From PXAH01 sp964605645 (GTDB taxonomy: Bacteria > Omnitrophota > Gorgyraeia > Duberdicusellales > 4484-171): a DNA stretch of 45,007 nt. Both the position numbers and the translations under genes were made by a program. Shown here piece after piece: positions 1 through 7,175 of this stretch (positions are counted from its first letter, which is position 1; each line of letters opens with the position of its first letter). The notes under the pieces are model-generated. The model was not told where the DNA came from, made no database searches, and saw nothing but the letters and a program-made list of their open reading frames with translations. Where the stretch lies: contig CAZSDJ010000010.1 of NCBI GenBank assembly GCA_964605645.1, forward strand, positions 1 through 45,007. Reading direction: 5' to 3'.

Positions 1-1382
1 GTTATCGGGGGAAACTCCAAGTCTGAAAGATTAGCTAAATTTTCTTTTATCCATTTGCCATAAGGAGCTTGATTAGCTATTTCTTCTTTTATAGCTTGAT
101 CTTGAATAATTTTTCGTTTTTTGGTGTCGATAAAGAAAATCTTACCCGGCTGAAGACGGCCGGAATAAAGGATATCATTAGCTTTTGTATCCAATACCCC
201 TACCTCCGAAGCCATAATTACTTTATTTGTTTTTGTCACAATATAGCGAGCCGGCCTTAATCCATTTCTATCTAAAACTGCACCAATATTAAGGCCATCT
301 GTAAAAGCAATCGCCGCCGGGCCATCCCAAGGTTCACAAAAACAAGCATGATAACGATAAAAATCTTTCAATTTATCGTCCATAAGCAGATCATTTTCCC
401 AAGCACCGGGGATAAGCATCATCATTGAATGTGCCAGCGGCCTTCCCGATAAAGATAAAAGCTCAAAGGCATTATCGATAATTGCAGAGTCACTGGCCCC
501 TTCAGTAAGGACTGGTTTTATTTTATTGATCTCATTGCCAAAAATTTTAGATGCCAGTTGGCTTTCGCGCGCCTTCATCCAATTAATATTTCCTCTTAAA
601 GTATTTATTTCACCATTGTGAGCTAAAAACCGAAAAGGTTGAGCCAAGTCCCAGGAAGGAAAAGTATTAGTACTGTAGCGAGAATGAACTAAAGTTAACG
701 CTGTTTTTAAAGATTTATTTTTTAAATCTAGGAAAAATTCTTCTACTTGTTCCGGAGTTAATAACCCTTTATAAGAAAGAGTACGGCTTGATAAATTACT
801 GATATAGAAAAATGAATTTTGCTTTAAATGTTGACTGAGAATATCTCTCTCAACGCGCTTACGAATTAAATAAAGTTTTCTTTCAAAATCTATCTGGCTG
901 AGCTCTTGGTTGCTTTTTTTAATAAACAAATGCCAAATAGAAGGTTCACTCTCTCTTGCATCTTCCCCGATTACAGAGTTGTCTACCGGTACTCTCCGCC
1001 AAGCAAGAAGAACTTGGCCTTCTTCTGAAATTATATTTTTAAAAATATCTTTACAAATTCTTTGCTCTCGTTTATTTCTGGGAAGAAAAATTAAACCTAC
1101 CCCATAATTGCCTTCTTGAGGAAGATTAACGTTTTGTTCTAATAAAGAATTTCTTAAAAATTTATCCGGAATTTGTATTAATATCCCTGCTCCATCACCG
1201 GTATTAGGATCAGCGCCAACTGCGCCGCGATGCGAAAGTTTTTTTAACACAGTTAATCCATCTTTTAAGATAAAATTAGTTCTTTTACCTTCTAGGCTAC
1301 AAACAAACCCCACCCCACAAGCATCTTTCTCGTAAGCCGGATCATATAAACCTTGTTTTTGGGGGAAATTGTGATTATTCAT
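1..1382 (-). CDS. gltB: Glutamate synthase large subunit, 5' part (cut by window edge)
   Basis: About 460 N-terminal residues are visible; the gene runs off the left edge. It makes glutamate from glutamine and 2-oxoglutarate. After a 21-residue propeptide comes ACGVGF, with Cys22 as the expected N-terminal nucleophile of the class-II (Ntn) glutaminase domain. Further family landmarks are LSHRGAVGADPNTGDGAG, HSRYSTNTFPSWDLAQPF, LAHNGEINTLRGN and DRNGLRPARY. Only the amidotransferase domain and the start of the central region are inside; the FMN/3Fe-4S synthase part would lie beyond position 1. The start ATG at 1382 lies 3 bases after the stop of the class-I amidotransferase gene, with no clear Shine-Dalgarno site, suggesting translational coupling. 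It is the last visible gene of the porin-amt-glnK run. Confidence 0.95.
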   Translation of the reverse strand, partial: MNNHNFPQKQGLYDPAYEKDACGVGFVCSLEGKRTNFILKDGLTVLKKLSHRGAVGADPNTGDGAGILIQIPDKFLRNSLLEQNVNLPQEGNYGVGLIFLPRNKREQRICKDIFKNIISEEGQVLLAWRRVPVDNSVIGEDARESEPSIWHLFIKKSNQELSQIDFERKLYLIRKRVERDILSQHLKQNSFFYISNLSSRTLSYKGLLTPEQVEEFFLDLKNKSLKTALTLVHSRYSTNTFPSWDLAQPFRFLAHNGEINTLRGNINWMKARESQLASKIFGNEINKIKPVLTEGASDSAIIDNAFELLSLSGRPLAHSMMMLIPGAWENDLLMDDKLKDFYRYHACFCEPWDGPAAIAFTDGLNIGAVLDRNGLRPARYIVTKTNKVIMASEVGVLDTKANDILYSGRLQPGKIFFIDTKKRKIIQDQAIKEEIANQAPYGKWIKENLANLSDLEFPPI

Positions 1383-1385
1383 TAA

Positions 1386-2090
1386 TCATGCTACTGCTTT
1401 AGTCTTATTTTTTGCATCGACAATTTTTATAAAATTATTACAAAAACTTCTACTTTGATCTAAATATCTATCTTGATATCTAAAATACTGCTCAAGAATC
1501 GCTTCTTTATTTAAGTTTGATTGATAATGATTAAACCAACTAACAATTTGTTGCTTGTTCATTTCCGGGTGAAATTGAAGGCCCCAGCTGTTTTGGCCAA
1601 CTCGAAATGCTTGGTTCTTACAATCTTTACCAGTCGCGAGATGAACAGATTTTTTTGGTAAATCAAAACTATCCTGATGCCACTGAAAAACTATCAATTC
1701 TTTTTCTAACCCTGCAAATAAAAGATCCTCTGTAGCATTTTTAAGCAAATCAACTTCATACCATCCAATCTCTTCTTGTTTTGCTTTTTTTACTTTAGCT
1801 CCAGAAACCTTGGCTAAAAGTTGCGCCCCAAGGCAAATCCCCAAAATAGGGATTTGCCTTTGTAGCGCTTCTTTTAAATAATCTTCTTCCTCTTTTAAAA
1901 AAGGATATTTTTTTTCTTGGTAAACATTCATCGGGCCGCCAAGCACTATTACCCCTTTATACTTATCCATAGATGGTAATGCCTGATTGTCTTCCATGCT
2001 CACAATATTTAGTTTTATTTTTCTTTTCCTAAGCAAAAAACTAAATACGCCAAGGCCTTCAATATTTACCTGTTTAATAACTAAAATCAT
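1386..2090 (-). CDS. Class-I glutamine amidotransferase (GMP-synthase-type domain, stand-alone)
   Basis: A 234-aa stand-alone GATase1 protein. The nucleophile elbow is GICLGAQ with Cys86, and LQFHPEM supplies His174 and Glu176, so the triad looks complete. The family resembles the GuaA N-terminal domain but there is no ATP-pyrophosphatase domain, and the C-terminal 50 residues are not recognisable. Such proteins release ammonia from glutamine or hydrolyse gamma-glutamyl compounds; the true substrate is unknown. The ATG follows the glnK stop by two bases, and the stop is 3 bases before the gltB start, so it is embedded in the nitrogen operon. This suggests a role in glutamine or gamma-glutamyl nitrogen recycling, which is inference. 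Confidence 0.8.
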   Translation of the reverse strand: MILVIKQVNIEGLGVFSFLLRKRKIKLNIVSMEDNQALPSMDKYKGVIVLGGPMNVYQEKKYPFLKEEEDYLKEALQRQIPILGICLGAQLLAKVSGAKVKKAKQEEIGWYEVDLLKNATEDLLFAGLEKELIVFQWHQDSFDLPKKSVHLATGKDCKNQAFRVGQNSWGLQFHPEMNKQQIVSWFNHYQSNLNKEAILEQYFRYQDRYLDQSRSFCNNFIKIVDAKNKTKAVA

Positions 2091-2092
2091 CT

Positions 2093-2434
2093 TTATCCAA
2101 TAGCTTCGCTGCCTCTTTGCCCGGTTCTGATTCTTATCGACTCAGATAAATCAACAACAAAAATTTTGCCATCGCCAATGTTGCCGGAACGAGCTCCTTT
2201 AATTATGGCATCAATTGTCGGTTCAACAAAATCTTCATTAACGGCCACCTCAAGCCTTATCTTTTTTAAAAGATTGACCTCATGGATAACCCCCCGGTAA
2301 GTTTCAGCATAACCTTTCTGCCGGCCGCAACCAAGAGCATTGGTAACCGTCATCTTATGGACATCTGCATCAAATAATGCCTTTTTTACATCCGGTAATT
2401 TGTGAGGCTGAATCATTGCTATTATTAACTTCAT
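2093..2434 (-). CDS. glnK: P-II nitrogen regulatory protein (GlnB/GlnK family)
   Basis: A 112-aa P-II signal protein that should bind ATP/ADP and 2-oxoglutarate and, from its position next to amt, gate the ammonium channel. I start it at MKLIIAMIQPHKL (2434) because AAGGAGG lies just upstream and P-II proteins are about 112 aa; a longer open frame reaches into amt and is unsupported. The T-loop (residues 37-55) reads GRQKGYAETYRGVIHEV: the position equivalent to Tyr51 of E. coli is His51, so classical uridylylation is not expected. Tyr46 is kept. The nucleotide-binding GARSGNIGDGKIFV and C-terminal RIRTG are intact. Its Shine-Dalgarno site overlaps the amt stop codon. Confidence 0.96.
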   Translation of the reverse strand: MKLIIAMIQPHKLPDVKKALFDADVHKMTVTNALGCGRQKGYAETYRGVIHEVNLLKKIRLEVAVNEDFVEPTIDAIIKGARSGNIGDGKIFVVDLSESIRIRTGQRGSEAIG

Positions 2435-2447
2435 ATTATTTACCTCC

Positions 2448-3785
2448 TTATTCAGTCGTAAATATCTGAAACCCTGCATAAGACTCCATGCCGTGTTCAC
2501 CGATATCAAGCCCTTTTAGCTCTTCTTCTTTGGTTACTCGCAAGCCTGCTGTAAGCTTAATCAATCCAAACAAAATCAGAGCAGTAATTGAAACCCAGGC
2601 AAACACCGAAATAACACCTACAAACTGGGTAATAAATTGATTTAATCCTCCGCCAAAAAAAAGCCCGTTGACTCCGCCGTAAGATTCTTGAGCAAATAAA
2701 CCCACAGCTAAAGTACCCCAGGCACCACAAACTCCATGAACCGAAACTGCACCAACCGGATCATCAATATGAAGCACTTTGTCGATAAACTCAACACTAA
2801 AAACTACCAACACCCCGCCCAATGCACCGATTATTATTGCACTTAACGGTGAAACGTTGCCGCATCCGGCTGTAATCGCAACCAGTCCGGCTAATGCACC
2901 GTTTAGGGCCATGCTGGTATCGGGCTTGCCAAATCTTAACCAAGCAGTAAACATAGCTGCTATAGCTGCCGCTGCTGCTGCCAAAGTAGTAGTAACAGCA
3001 ATAGTTGCTATACTTAAATCCGTACCGGCGGTAGTACTGCCGGCATTAAAACCAAACCAGCCAAACCAAAGAATAAACACCCCTAAAGAAGCTAAAGGAA
3101 TATTGTGCCCCGGTATCGCATTAGAGCTGCCGTCTTTTTTGTACTTACCGATTCTTGGCCCAAGCAATAACGCTCCGATTAAAGCTGCCCAACCTCCGAC
3201 AGAATGGACTACGGTTGAGCCGGCAAAATCAATCATTCCTTTGGCCGACAACCAGCCTCCACCCCAAATCCAGTGGCCCACAACCGGGTAAATTATAGCT
3301 GTGACGAATACACTGTAGATAAGGTAAGAGCTGAATTTTGTCCGCTCGGCCATCGAGCCTGATACGATAGTTGCAGCAGTGGCCGCAAAGACTGCTTGAA
3401 AAATCCAATAAGCAAACTGCCATAGGCCTTGAGAGGTCGAAGGATTAGCTGAGCTTAGAAAAAAACCTGTTGTTCCGAATAATCCAAACGCGCTGGCGCC
3501 AAACATCACAGCAAACCCAATAGCCCAATAAGCAAGCGAACCGATTGAGAAATCCATGAGGTTCTTCATTATAATGTTAGAAGCATTCTTAGCACGGGTA
3601 AAACCGGTCTCAACCATGGCAAAGCCTGCCTGCATAAAAAACACCAAAAATGCCGCCAATAATGTCCAGACTGTATCAATAGCAGTAGCATTACCGGCCG
3701 CTGTTGGTTCGCCGGCAAAGACTAAGGGAATAAACCCTGAAAAAATTGCCATTAAACTAAAAACTAAACTTAATTTTCGTAACAT
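2448..3785 (-). CDS. amt: Ammonium transporter
   Basis: A 445-aa AmtB/Amt channel. An N-terminal cleavable signal (LRKLSLVFSLMAIFSG through VFAG) precedes the 11-helix core. The pore twin histidines are visible in STVVHSVGGWAAL and in GAVSVHGVCGAWGTL. Landmarks GFTRAKNASNIIMKN and FGWFGFNAGS are also present. I choose the ATG at 3785 because AGGAGG at 3794-3799 sits eight bases before it; an in-frame GTG at 3794 overlaps that same Shine-Dalgarno sequence and cannot use it. The gene lies between an outer-membrane barrel gene and glnK, the common amt-glnK pairing, and is under the upstream ANTAR-type leader. The Shine-Dalgarno site abuts the stop of the porin gene, indicating one transcript. 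Confidence 0.97.
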   Translation of the reverse strand: MLRKLSLVFSLMAIFSGFIPLVFAGEPTAAGNATAIDTVWTLLAAFLVFFMQAGFAMVETGFTRAKNASNIIMKNLMDFSIGSLAYWAIGFAVMFGASAFGLFGTTGFFLSSANPSTSQGLWQFAYWIFQAVFAATAATIVSGSMAERTKFSSYLIYSVFVTAIIYPVVGHWIWGGGWLSAKGMIDFAGSTVVHSVGGWAALIGALLLGPRIGKYKKDGSSNAIPGHNIPLASLGVFILWFGWFGFNAGSTTAGTDLSIATIAVTTTLAAAAAAIAAMFTAWLRFGKPDTSMALNGALAGLVAITAGCGNVSPLSAIIIGALGGVLVVFSVEFIDKVLHIDDPVGAVSVHGVCGAWGTLAVGLFAQESYGGVNGLFFGGGLNQFITQFVGVISVFAWVSITALILFGLIKLTAGLRVTKEEELKGLDIGEHGMESYAGFQIFTTE

Positions 3786-3800
3786 ACTTATCACCTCCTG

Positions 3801-4592
3801 TTAAAAAGCATAACTAAGTTCGACACCGCCCCAAATCTCTTCATCACCGTTGTTAATTTTTTCTTCATGATTGATAGTGTAATTAAAGCTGGGTGATATG
3901 CTGAAATTTTTAAAAACATAAGATGTTGAAAGCGAAAGTTCAGTGGCATACAGAGAATTCGGTTCTAAATCTGCGACACCGTCATTACCCCAATTAACCA
4001 CACCAAAACTTAAGGTCTGGCCTTCCTGGAATAAAGCTACAGACGGTAAGGGAATCTCTGTTCCTAAGCCCCAGGAATAGTACCAACCTTCATCAGGGCC
4101 GCCGGATTTAGTTTTGAAATCATAGCCGGCAAACAGATCAAAAGATACATCTAATCCTATCCCCGGAATTTTCGCTAAATTAAGTGAAATCCACGGTTCT
4201 TGAACATCTGAGGTACTTGAAGTATTGGGAAAATCAAAGTAAGTGTAGCCAAGAGAAAGATTCAAGTCTTTATAGATGGCTTTGGAAAGTGTAATAGTGT
4301 AATCTAACTCTTCTCCATCTTCGTGGCCGGCACTAACCGGAAAAGACCCCCAAATATTAAATGCTAAATCTATATCAGAAATAAGCTCTGGTAAATTAAC
4401 ATCAATACTCGGTTGATATGCTCCGTCGTTATCCGCATATAAATCTTGACCGCGCCAAATATAACGGCTCACATATGTTTGACTTGCTGTTATTTCTACT
4501 TCTTGATTGCCAATTTCCAAGGCAAAACAATTACCGGAAAAAATTATAGTAGCTATTAGTAACCCCGTTAAATGAAAAAATGTTTTTTTCAT
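3801..4592 (-). CDS. Outer-membrane beta-barrel protein, TorF-like putative porin
   Basis: A 263-aa exported protein. Residues 1-25 form a signal peptide (KKTFFHLTGLLIATIIFSG, then FALE). The rest alternates polar and aromatic residues in beta strands and ends in SYAF with a terminal Phe, as BAM-inserted barrels do. The early motif TYVSRYIWRGQDLY resembles the opening strand of the TorF family of putative porins. Start ATG at 4592 has GGAGG at a good distance. It is the first gene after the ANTAR-type terminator and precedes amt-glnK, so I infer that it admits a nitrogen source across the outer membrane. The solute is unknown. It is direct evidence for a diderm envelope. Confidence 0.8.
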   Translation of the reverse strand: MKKTFFHLTGLLIATIIFSGNCFALEIGNQEVEITASQTYVSRYIWRGQDLYADNDGAYQPSIDVNLPELISDIDLAFNIWGSFPVSAGHEDGEELDYTITLSKAIYKDLNLSLGYTYFDFPNTSSTSDVQEPWISLNLAKIPGIGLDVSFDLFAGYDFKTKSGGPDEGWYYSWGLGTEIPLPSVALFQEGQTLSFGVVNWGNDGVADLEPNSLYATELSLSTSYVFKNFSISPSFNYTINHEEKINNGDEEIWGGVELSYAF

Positions 4593-4607
4593 AATTCCTC
4601 CTAAAAT

Positions 4608-4654
4608 AAAAAAACCCTTCTTATAAAAGACTTCATTTGTCTTATTAAAAAGGG
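4608..4654 (-). terminator. Conditional terminator before the porin gene
   Basis: In RNA sense a CCCUUUUUA / UAAGAAGGG outer stem plus an inner AGAC/GUCU stem is followed by seven U residues at 4608-4614. It lies just upstream of the porin Shine-Dalgarno site, so as an always-active terminator it would silence porin, amt and glnK. Its first bases are shared with ANTAR hairpin P2. Confidence 0.75.
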
Positions 4655-4681
4655 CTGCCTTGCCTAACTAACTACTTTGTT
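4608..4681 (-). promoter_or_regulatory. ANTAR-type antitermination leader of the porin-amt-glnK genes
   Basis: In RNA sense, hairpin P1 is AAC[AAAGUA]GUU (4670-4681) and, five bases later, P2 is GGC[AAGGCA]GCC (4653-4664). Both hexaloops have A at position 1 and G at position 4, the published signature of ANTAR-protein targets. The 3' arm of P2 is the start of the terminator stem that follows, so P2 and terminator exclude each other. The element begins about 20 bases after the stop of the GAF-ANTAR gene. An extra hairpin, CAGCA[GCGAT]UGCUG at 4687-4701, lies between the stop and P1. P1 has only three pairs, so pattern conservation across three leaders, not stability, is the main support. Confidence 0.78.
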
Positions 4682-4702
4682 TTTCCCAGCAATCGCTGCT
4701 GT

Positions 4703-5404
4703 TTACTTTTTGCCTATCTCATTGGCTAAAATTATCGCTTCCGCAATATCCTTCATCGGTACGCGTTTATCCATACTAGAACTTCTGATTATCTTGTAAG
4801 CTTGATTTTCATCGAGATTTTGATTCCGCATCAAAATCCCTTTTGCTTTCTCAACCTTTTTTCTTGTTTCCAGCTCTTCTTGAACAATCTTTGTTTTTAC
4901 CATCAGTTCTGTATTCTCGATAGCTACTGCCGCTTGGTTCGCTACCGTGCTCATCAATTCAATGTCAGATTTCGTAAATTTATATTCTGAAGTTGTGTAA
5001 CAATTAATCACCCCAATCAATTTCTTCTTCACCATCATCGGCACACTAATCATTGAAACTAATTTTTCTTTTTTGGCTAATTCTTTTTCTTTATAGCGAG
5101 CATCCTCTAATACATTGGGAATAATTAAAGGTGCCTTTTCTTTAGCTACCAGGCCAACAACACCTTCACCGTATTTGATACTTCTTTCCTTAAGGTAAGC
5201 GTCACTCATAGCCTGCGTTGCTCTAATCCTTAACTCCCTTCTTTTATCATCCAGCAGCCAGAGTGAACAAATTTTTGCCTTCATCATGTTGGCAGTTAAA
5301 GTAACTATCAGCTTCAGCACATCTTCTAAGTACAATTCACTGGTGATGGCCTTACTAATCTTACTTAAAGTATTGATGTATTGTTTGTACGATGATTTTG
5401 GCAT
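4703..5404 (-). CDS. GAF-ANTAR transcription antitermination regulator
   Basis: A 233-aa one-component regulator. Residues about 15-165 form a GAF sensor domain (LYLEDVLKLIV, YGEGVVGLVAKEKAPLIIPNV, LIGVINCYT, ANQAAVAIENTELM). A short coiled linker leads to a C-terminal ANTAR RNA-binding domain at about 177-230 (VEKAKGILMRNQNLDENQAY, then the IAEAIILA helix). ANTAR proteins (NasR, AmiR, EutV) bind paired hexaloop hairpins and stop terminator formation. It sits 43 bases after glnA and just before a leader with that RNA motif, so it should control its own downstream genes and the other two leaders. The GAF ligand cannot be read from sequence. No receiver domain or histidine kinase is nearby. The Shine-Dalgarno site is a modest GAGG. 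Confidence 0.93.
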   Translation of the reverse strand: MPKSSYKQYINTLSKISKAITSELYLEDVLKLIVTLTANMMKAKICSLWLLDDKRRELRIRATQAMSDAYLKERSIKYGEGVVGLVAKEKAPLIIPNVLEDARYKEKELAKKEKLVSMISVPMMVKKKLIGVINCYTTSEYKFTKSDIELMSTVANQAAVAIENTELMVKTKIVQEELETRKKVEKAKGILMRNQNLDENQAYKIIRSSSMDKRVPMKDIAEAIILANEIGKK

Positions 5405-5447
5405 TTTTTAACCTCTAACTTCTACCTTCTGTTTTCTAACATTTCTT

Positions 5448-6782
5448 CTAAAGAGTCGGTAAATAGGTGTCTAATTCATATCCGTGAACTTGCATCCGAT
5501 ACTCATCCCATTCCACTCTTTTACCGTAGAGAAGATTATTATAAATATGGTCTCCTAAGGTTTCCCGCAAAAGATTACTTTTCTCAGCAATCTCAATGGC
5601 TTCAATTAAACTTCCCGGTAAACATTTTATCCCCATTTCTTTCATCTCTTCTCTGGTTAAGCGATAAACATCCCTTTCTAACGGTTCAACAGTCTTATAG
5701 TTCTCTTCTATCCCTTTCAGGCCTGCTGCCAGCATACAAGCAGAAGCAAGGTATGGATTGCAAGCAGGATCCGGAGAACGAAATTCTATTCTCGTTGCTT
5801 TTTCTTTACCCGGTTTATACATTGGAACTCTTACCAAAGCACTTCTATTTCTTCTCGCCCAGCAAAGATAGACTGGAGCTTCATAGCCCGGGACAAGCCT
5901 TTTGTAAGAATTAACCCATTGATTGCAAACAAAAGTTATTTCTTGTGCATGTTTTAAGGTACCGGCAATATATGCTTTTGCTTCTTCAGATAAATGGTAT
6001 TTATCATTGGGGTTAAAAAAAGCATTTTTATCACCCTTGAAAAGAGACTGATGAACATGCATCCCGCTTCCATTTTGTCCAAAGATCGGTTTGGGCATAA
6101 AGGTAGCATAAAAACCATGTTTTTGTGCTACTTCTTTAACTACCATCCGATAAAGCATCATCGTGTCTGCCATCGAAAGCGCTTCTTGATAACGAAGATC
6201 AATTTCATGCTGGGAAGGTGCTACCTCATGATGAGAATATTCAACTTGGATACCCATTTGTTCTAAGGTGAGAATTATTTCTCGTCTGACTTCATTACCG
6301 GCATCTAAAGTGGTAATGTCAAAATAGCCCCCTTCATCTAAAATTTCTGTTCCTTTTTCATTACGAAAAATAAAGAATTCAAGTTCAGGCCCAATGTAGA
6401 AATCATAATCTTTTTCCTTTGCCTTTTTTAGCATTTTTTTTAATATATAGCGGCTATCTCCTTCGTAAGGAGTCCGGTCCGGTTTTAAAATATCACAAAG
6501 CATCCCTGCCACCGCTTTTTCTTTCGGGCGATAAGGTAGGATTCTAAAAGTTGAAGGATCCGGCATCGCTACCATGTCTGATTCATCAATTCGGGCAAAA
6601 CCTTGGATAGAAGAGCCATCAAAGCCCATCCCATCTTCCAGGGCATTTTCAAGTTCTTCCTTGGTGATAGCAAAACCTTTCATTTGCCCGTTAATATCAG
6701 CAAACCAAAGTCTGATAAACTTTACATCATTTTCTTTAACAGCTTTTAAAACATCTTTTTTTGTAAAATCTTTTCTGTTCAT
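5448..6782 (-). CDS. glnA: Glutamine synthetase type I (GSI-alpha)
   Basis: A 444-aa glutamine synthetase that makes glutamine from glutamate, ammonium and ATP. Beta-grasp domain residues 15-105 are followed by the catalytic barrel with PELEFFIF, the Glu-flap region NGSGMHVHQSLF, and NRSALVRVP/RIEFRSPDPACNPYLA. Length and the absence of the GSI-beta insertion put it in the alpha class. Arg64 in GFARIDESDM matches the feedback-inhibition arginine of Gram-positive GS. The segment where GSI-beta has its adenylylated Tyr reads RDVYRLTREE, unlike the NLYDLP site, so GlnE control is unlikely. Start ATG has GGAG upstream. It is preceded by two promoters and an ANTAR leader, and followed by the ANTAR gene. 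Confidence 0.97.
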   Translation of the reverse strand: MNRKDFTKKDVLKAVKENDVKFIRLWFADINGQMKGFAITKEELENALEDGMGFDGSSIQGFARIDESDMVAMPDPSTFRILPYRPKEKAVAGMLCDILKPDRTPYEGDSRYILKKMLKKAKEKDYDFYIGPELEFFIFRNEKGTEILDEGGYFDITTLDAGNEVRREIILTLEQMGIQVEYSHHEVAPSQHEIDLRYQEALSMADTMMLYRMVVKEVAQKHGFYATFMPKPIFGQNGSGMHVHQSLFKGDKNAFFNPNDKYHLSEEAKAYIAGTLKHAQEITFVCNQWVNSYKRLVPGYEAPVYLCWARRNRSALVRVPMYKPGKEKATRIEFRSPDPACNPYLASACMLAAGLKGIEENYKTVEPLERDVYRLTREEMKEMGIKCLPGSLIEAIEIAEKSNLLRETLGDHIYNNLLYGKRVEWDEYRMQVHGYELDTYLPTL

Positions 6783-6828
6783 TTCACACTCCTTTTCTTA
6801 AAGTTTTTGAAAAATTTTACCACTATTT

Positions 6829-6856
6829 ATTGTAGCAACCTTTTCCATTAAATCAA
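6829..6856 (-). promoter_or_regulatory. Proximal glnA promoter
   Basis: TTGATT (6851-6856), 16-base spacer, TACAAT (6829-6834). Predicted transcript start is near 6821, about 40 bases before the glnA ATG. It lies downstream of the ANTAR-controlled terminator, so it would give basal glnA-ANTAR expression independent of antitermination. Confidence 0.6.
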
Positions 6857-6878
6857 GGCCTGAAACTGCAAATCTCTG

Positions 6879-6896
6879 AAAAAAACCGGCTTCGGT
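6879..6896 (-). terminator. Short GC hairpin with U-tract in glnA leader (possible weak terminator)
   Basis: In RNA sense ACCG[AAGC]CGGU is followed by seven U. Only four pairs, so it may be a weak second terminator or a pause site between the ANTAR terminator and the proximal glnA promoter. The stretch 6897-6940 between this and the main terminator holds only a short GUAG/CUAC inverted repeat. Confidence 0.35.
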
Positions 6897-6940
6897 AAGT
6901 TACTGCTTTGTTTGGTAGGCACCTACGGCGCGCTAAAAAT

Positions 6941-6974
6941 AAAAAACCCTTGACACCTAAATGAATGCCAAGGG
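6941..6974 (-). terminator. Conditional terminator in the glnA leader
   Basis: In RNA sense CCCUUGGCA pairs with UGUCAAGGG (nine pairs, one G-U) around a ten-base loop, followed by six U. It lies about 160 bases before the glnA start and overlaps ANTAR hairpin P2. Confidence 0.85.
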
Positions 6975-7002
6975 CAACTTTGCCTTATTAACGTCACTGT
7001 CA
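6941..7002 (-). promoter_or_regulatory. ANTAR-type antitermination leader of glnA
   Basis: In RNA sense P1 is UGAC[AGUGAC]GUUA (6989-7002) and P2 is GGC[AAAGUU]GCC (6973-6984), four bases apart. Both hexaloops have A1 and G4. The final CC of P2 is the start of the terminator stem. The distal promoter would start transcripts at about 7001, placing P1 at the extreme 5' end. A competing 7-bp stem around a 7-base loop covers P1, but its upper part would not be transcribed from that promoter. Confidence 0.8.
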
Positions 7003-7007
7003 CATTA

Positions 7008-7036
7008 AAATTAACATAATAAAAAACAGTTGTCAA
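7008..7036 (-). promoter_or_regulatory. Distal glnA promoter
   Basis: Perfect -35 TTGACA (7031-7036), 17-base spacer, and a -10 TAATTT (7008-7013) preceded by TG at the extended -10 position. It lies between the terminator of the GltS-like gene and the ANTAR leader. Confidence 0.65.
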
Positions 7037-7044
7037 GCTTTTTT

Positions 7045-7074
7045 AAAAAAAAGGAGACATTCTCATGTCTCCTT
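7045..7074 (-). terminator. Rho-independent terminator of the GltS-like gene
   Basis: In RNA sense AAGGAGACAU[GAGA]AUGUCUCCUU, a perfect 10-bp stem, runs into eight U. Unlike the three leader terminators it has no A1/G4 hexaloops before it, so it looks constitutive. Between it and the GltS-like stop (7075-7175) there is only an AT-rich imperfect inverted repeat at about 7097-7122. Confidence 0.9.
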
Positions 7075-7175
7075 AATCCAAGAATAGGGTTTTAATGACA
7101 ATTAATATATACAATATTTAATTGCCCCCTTTCAAGGTTAAATCAACTTATAATGTAACCGTTTACTTAAATTGG

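Noticed and set aside
2779..3291. A 170-codon open frame on the plus strand opposite amt
   Set aside because: It mirrors the amt codons, is Ala/Pro/Asn-rich without any motif, and has no ribosome site; amt is certain.
4687..4701. Hairpin CAGCA[GCGAT]UGCUG as ANTAR hairpin P1 of the porin leader
   Set aside because: Its loop is five or seven bases depending on pairing, not six, and it is far from P2; the nearer AAC[AAAGUA]GUU fits the pattern of the other leaders.
6987..7010. Seven-pair stem TTAATGT/ACGTTAA with a seven-base loop as the functional fold of P1 in the glnA leader
   Set aside because: Its 5' arm overlaps the promoter and predicted transcript start, and it would hide the A1/G4 hexaloop shared with the other leaders.
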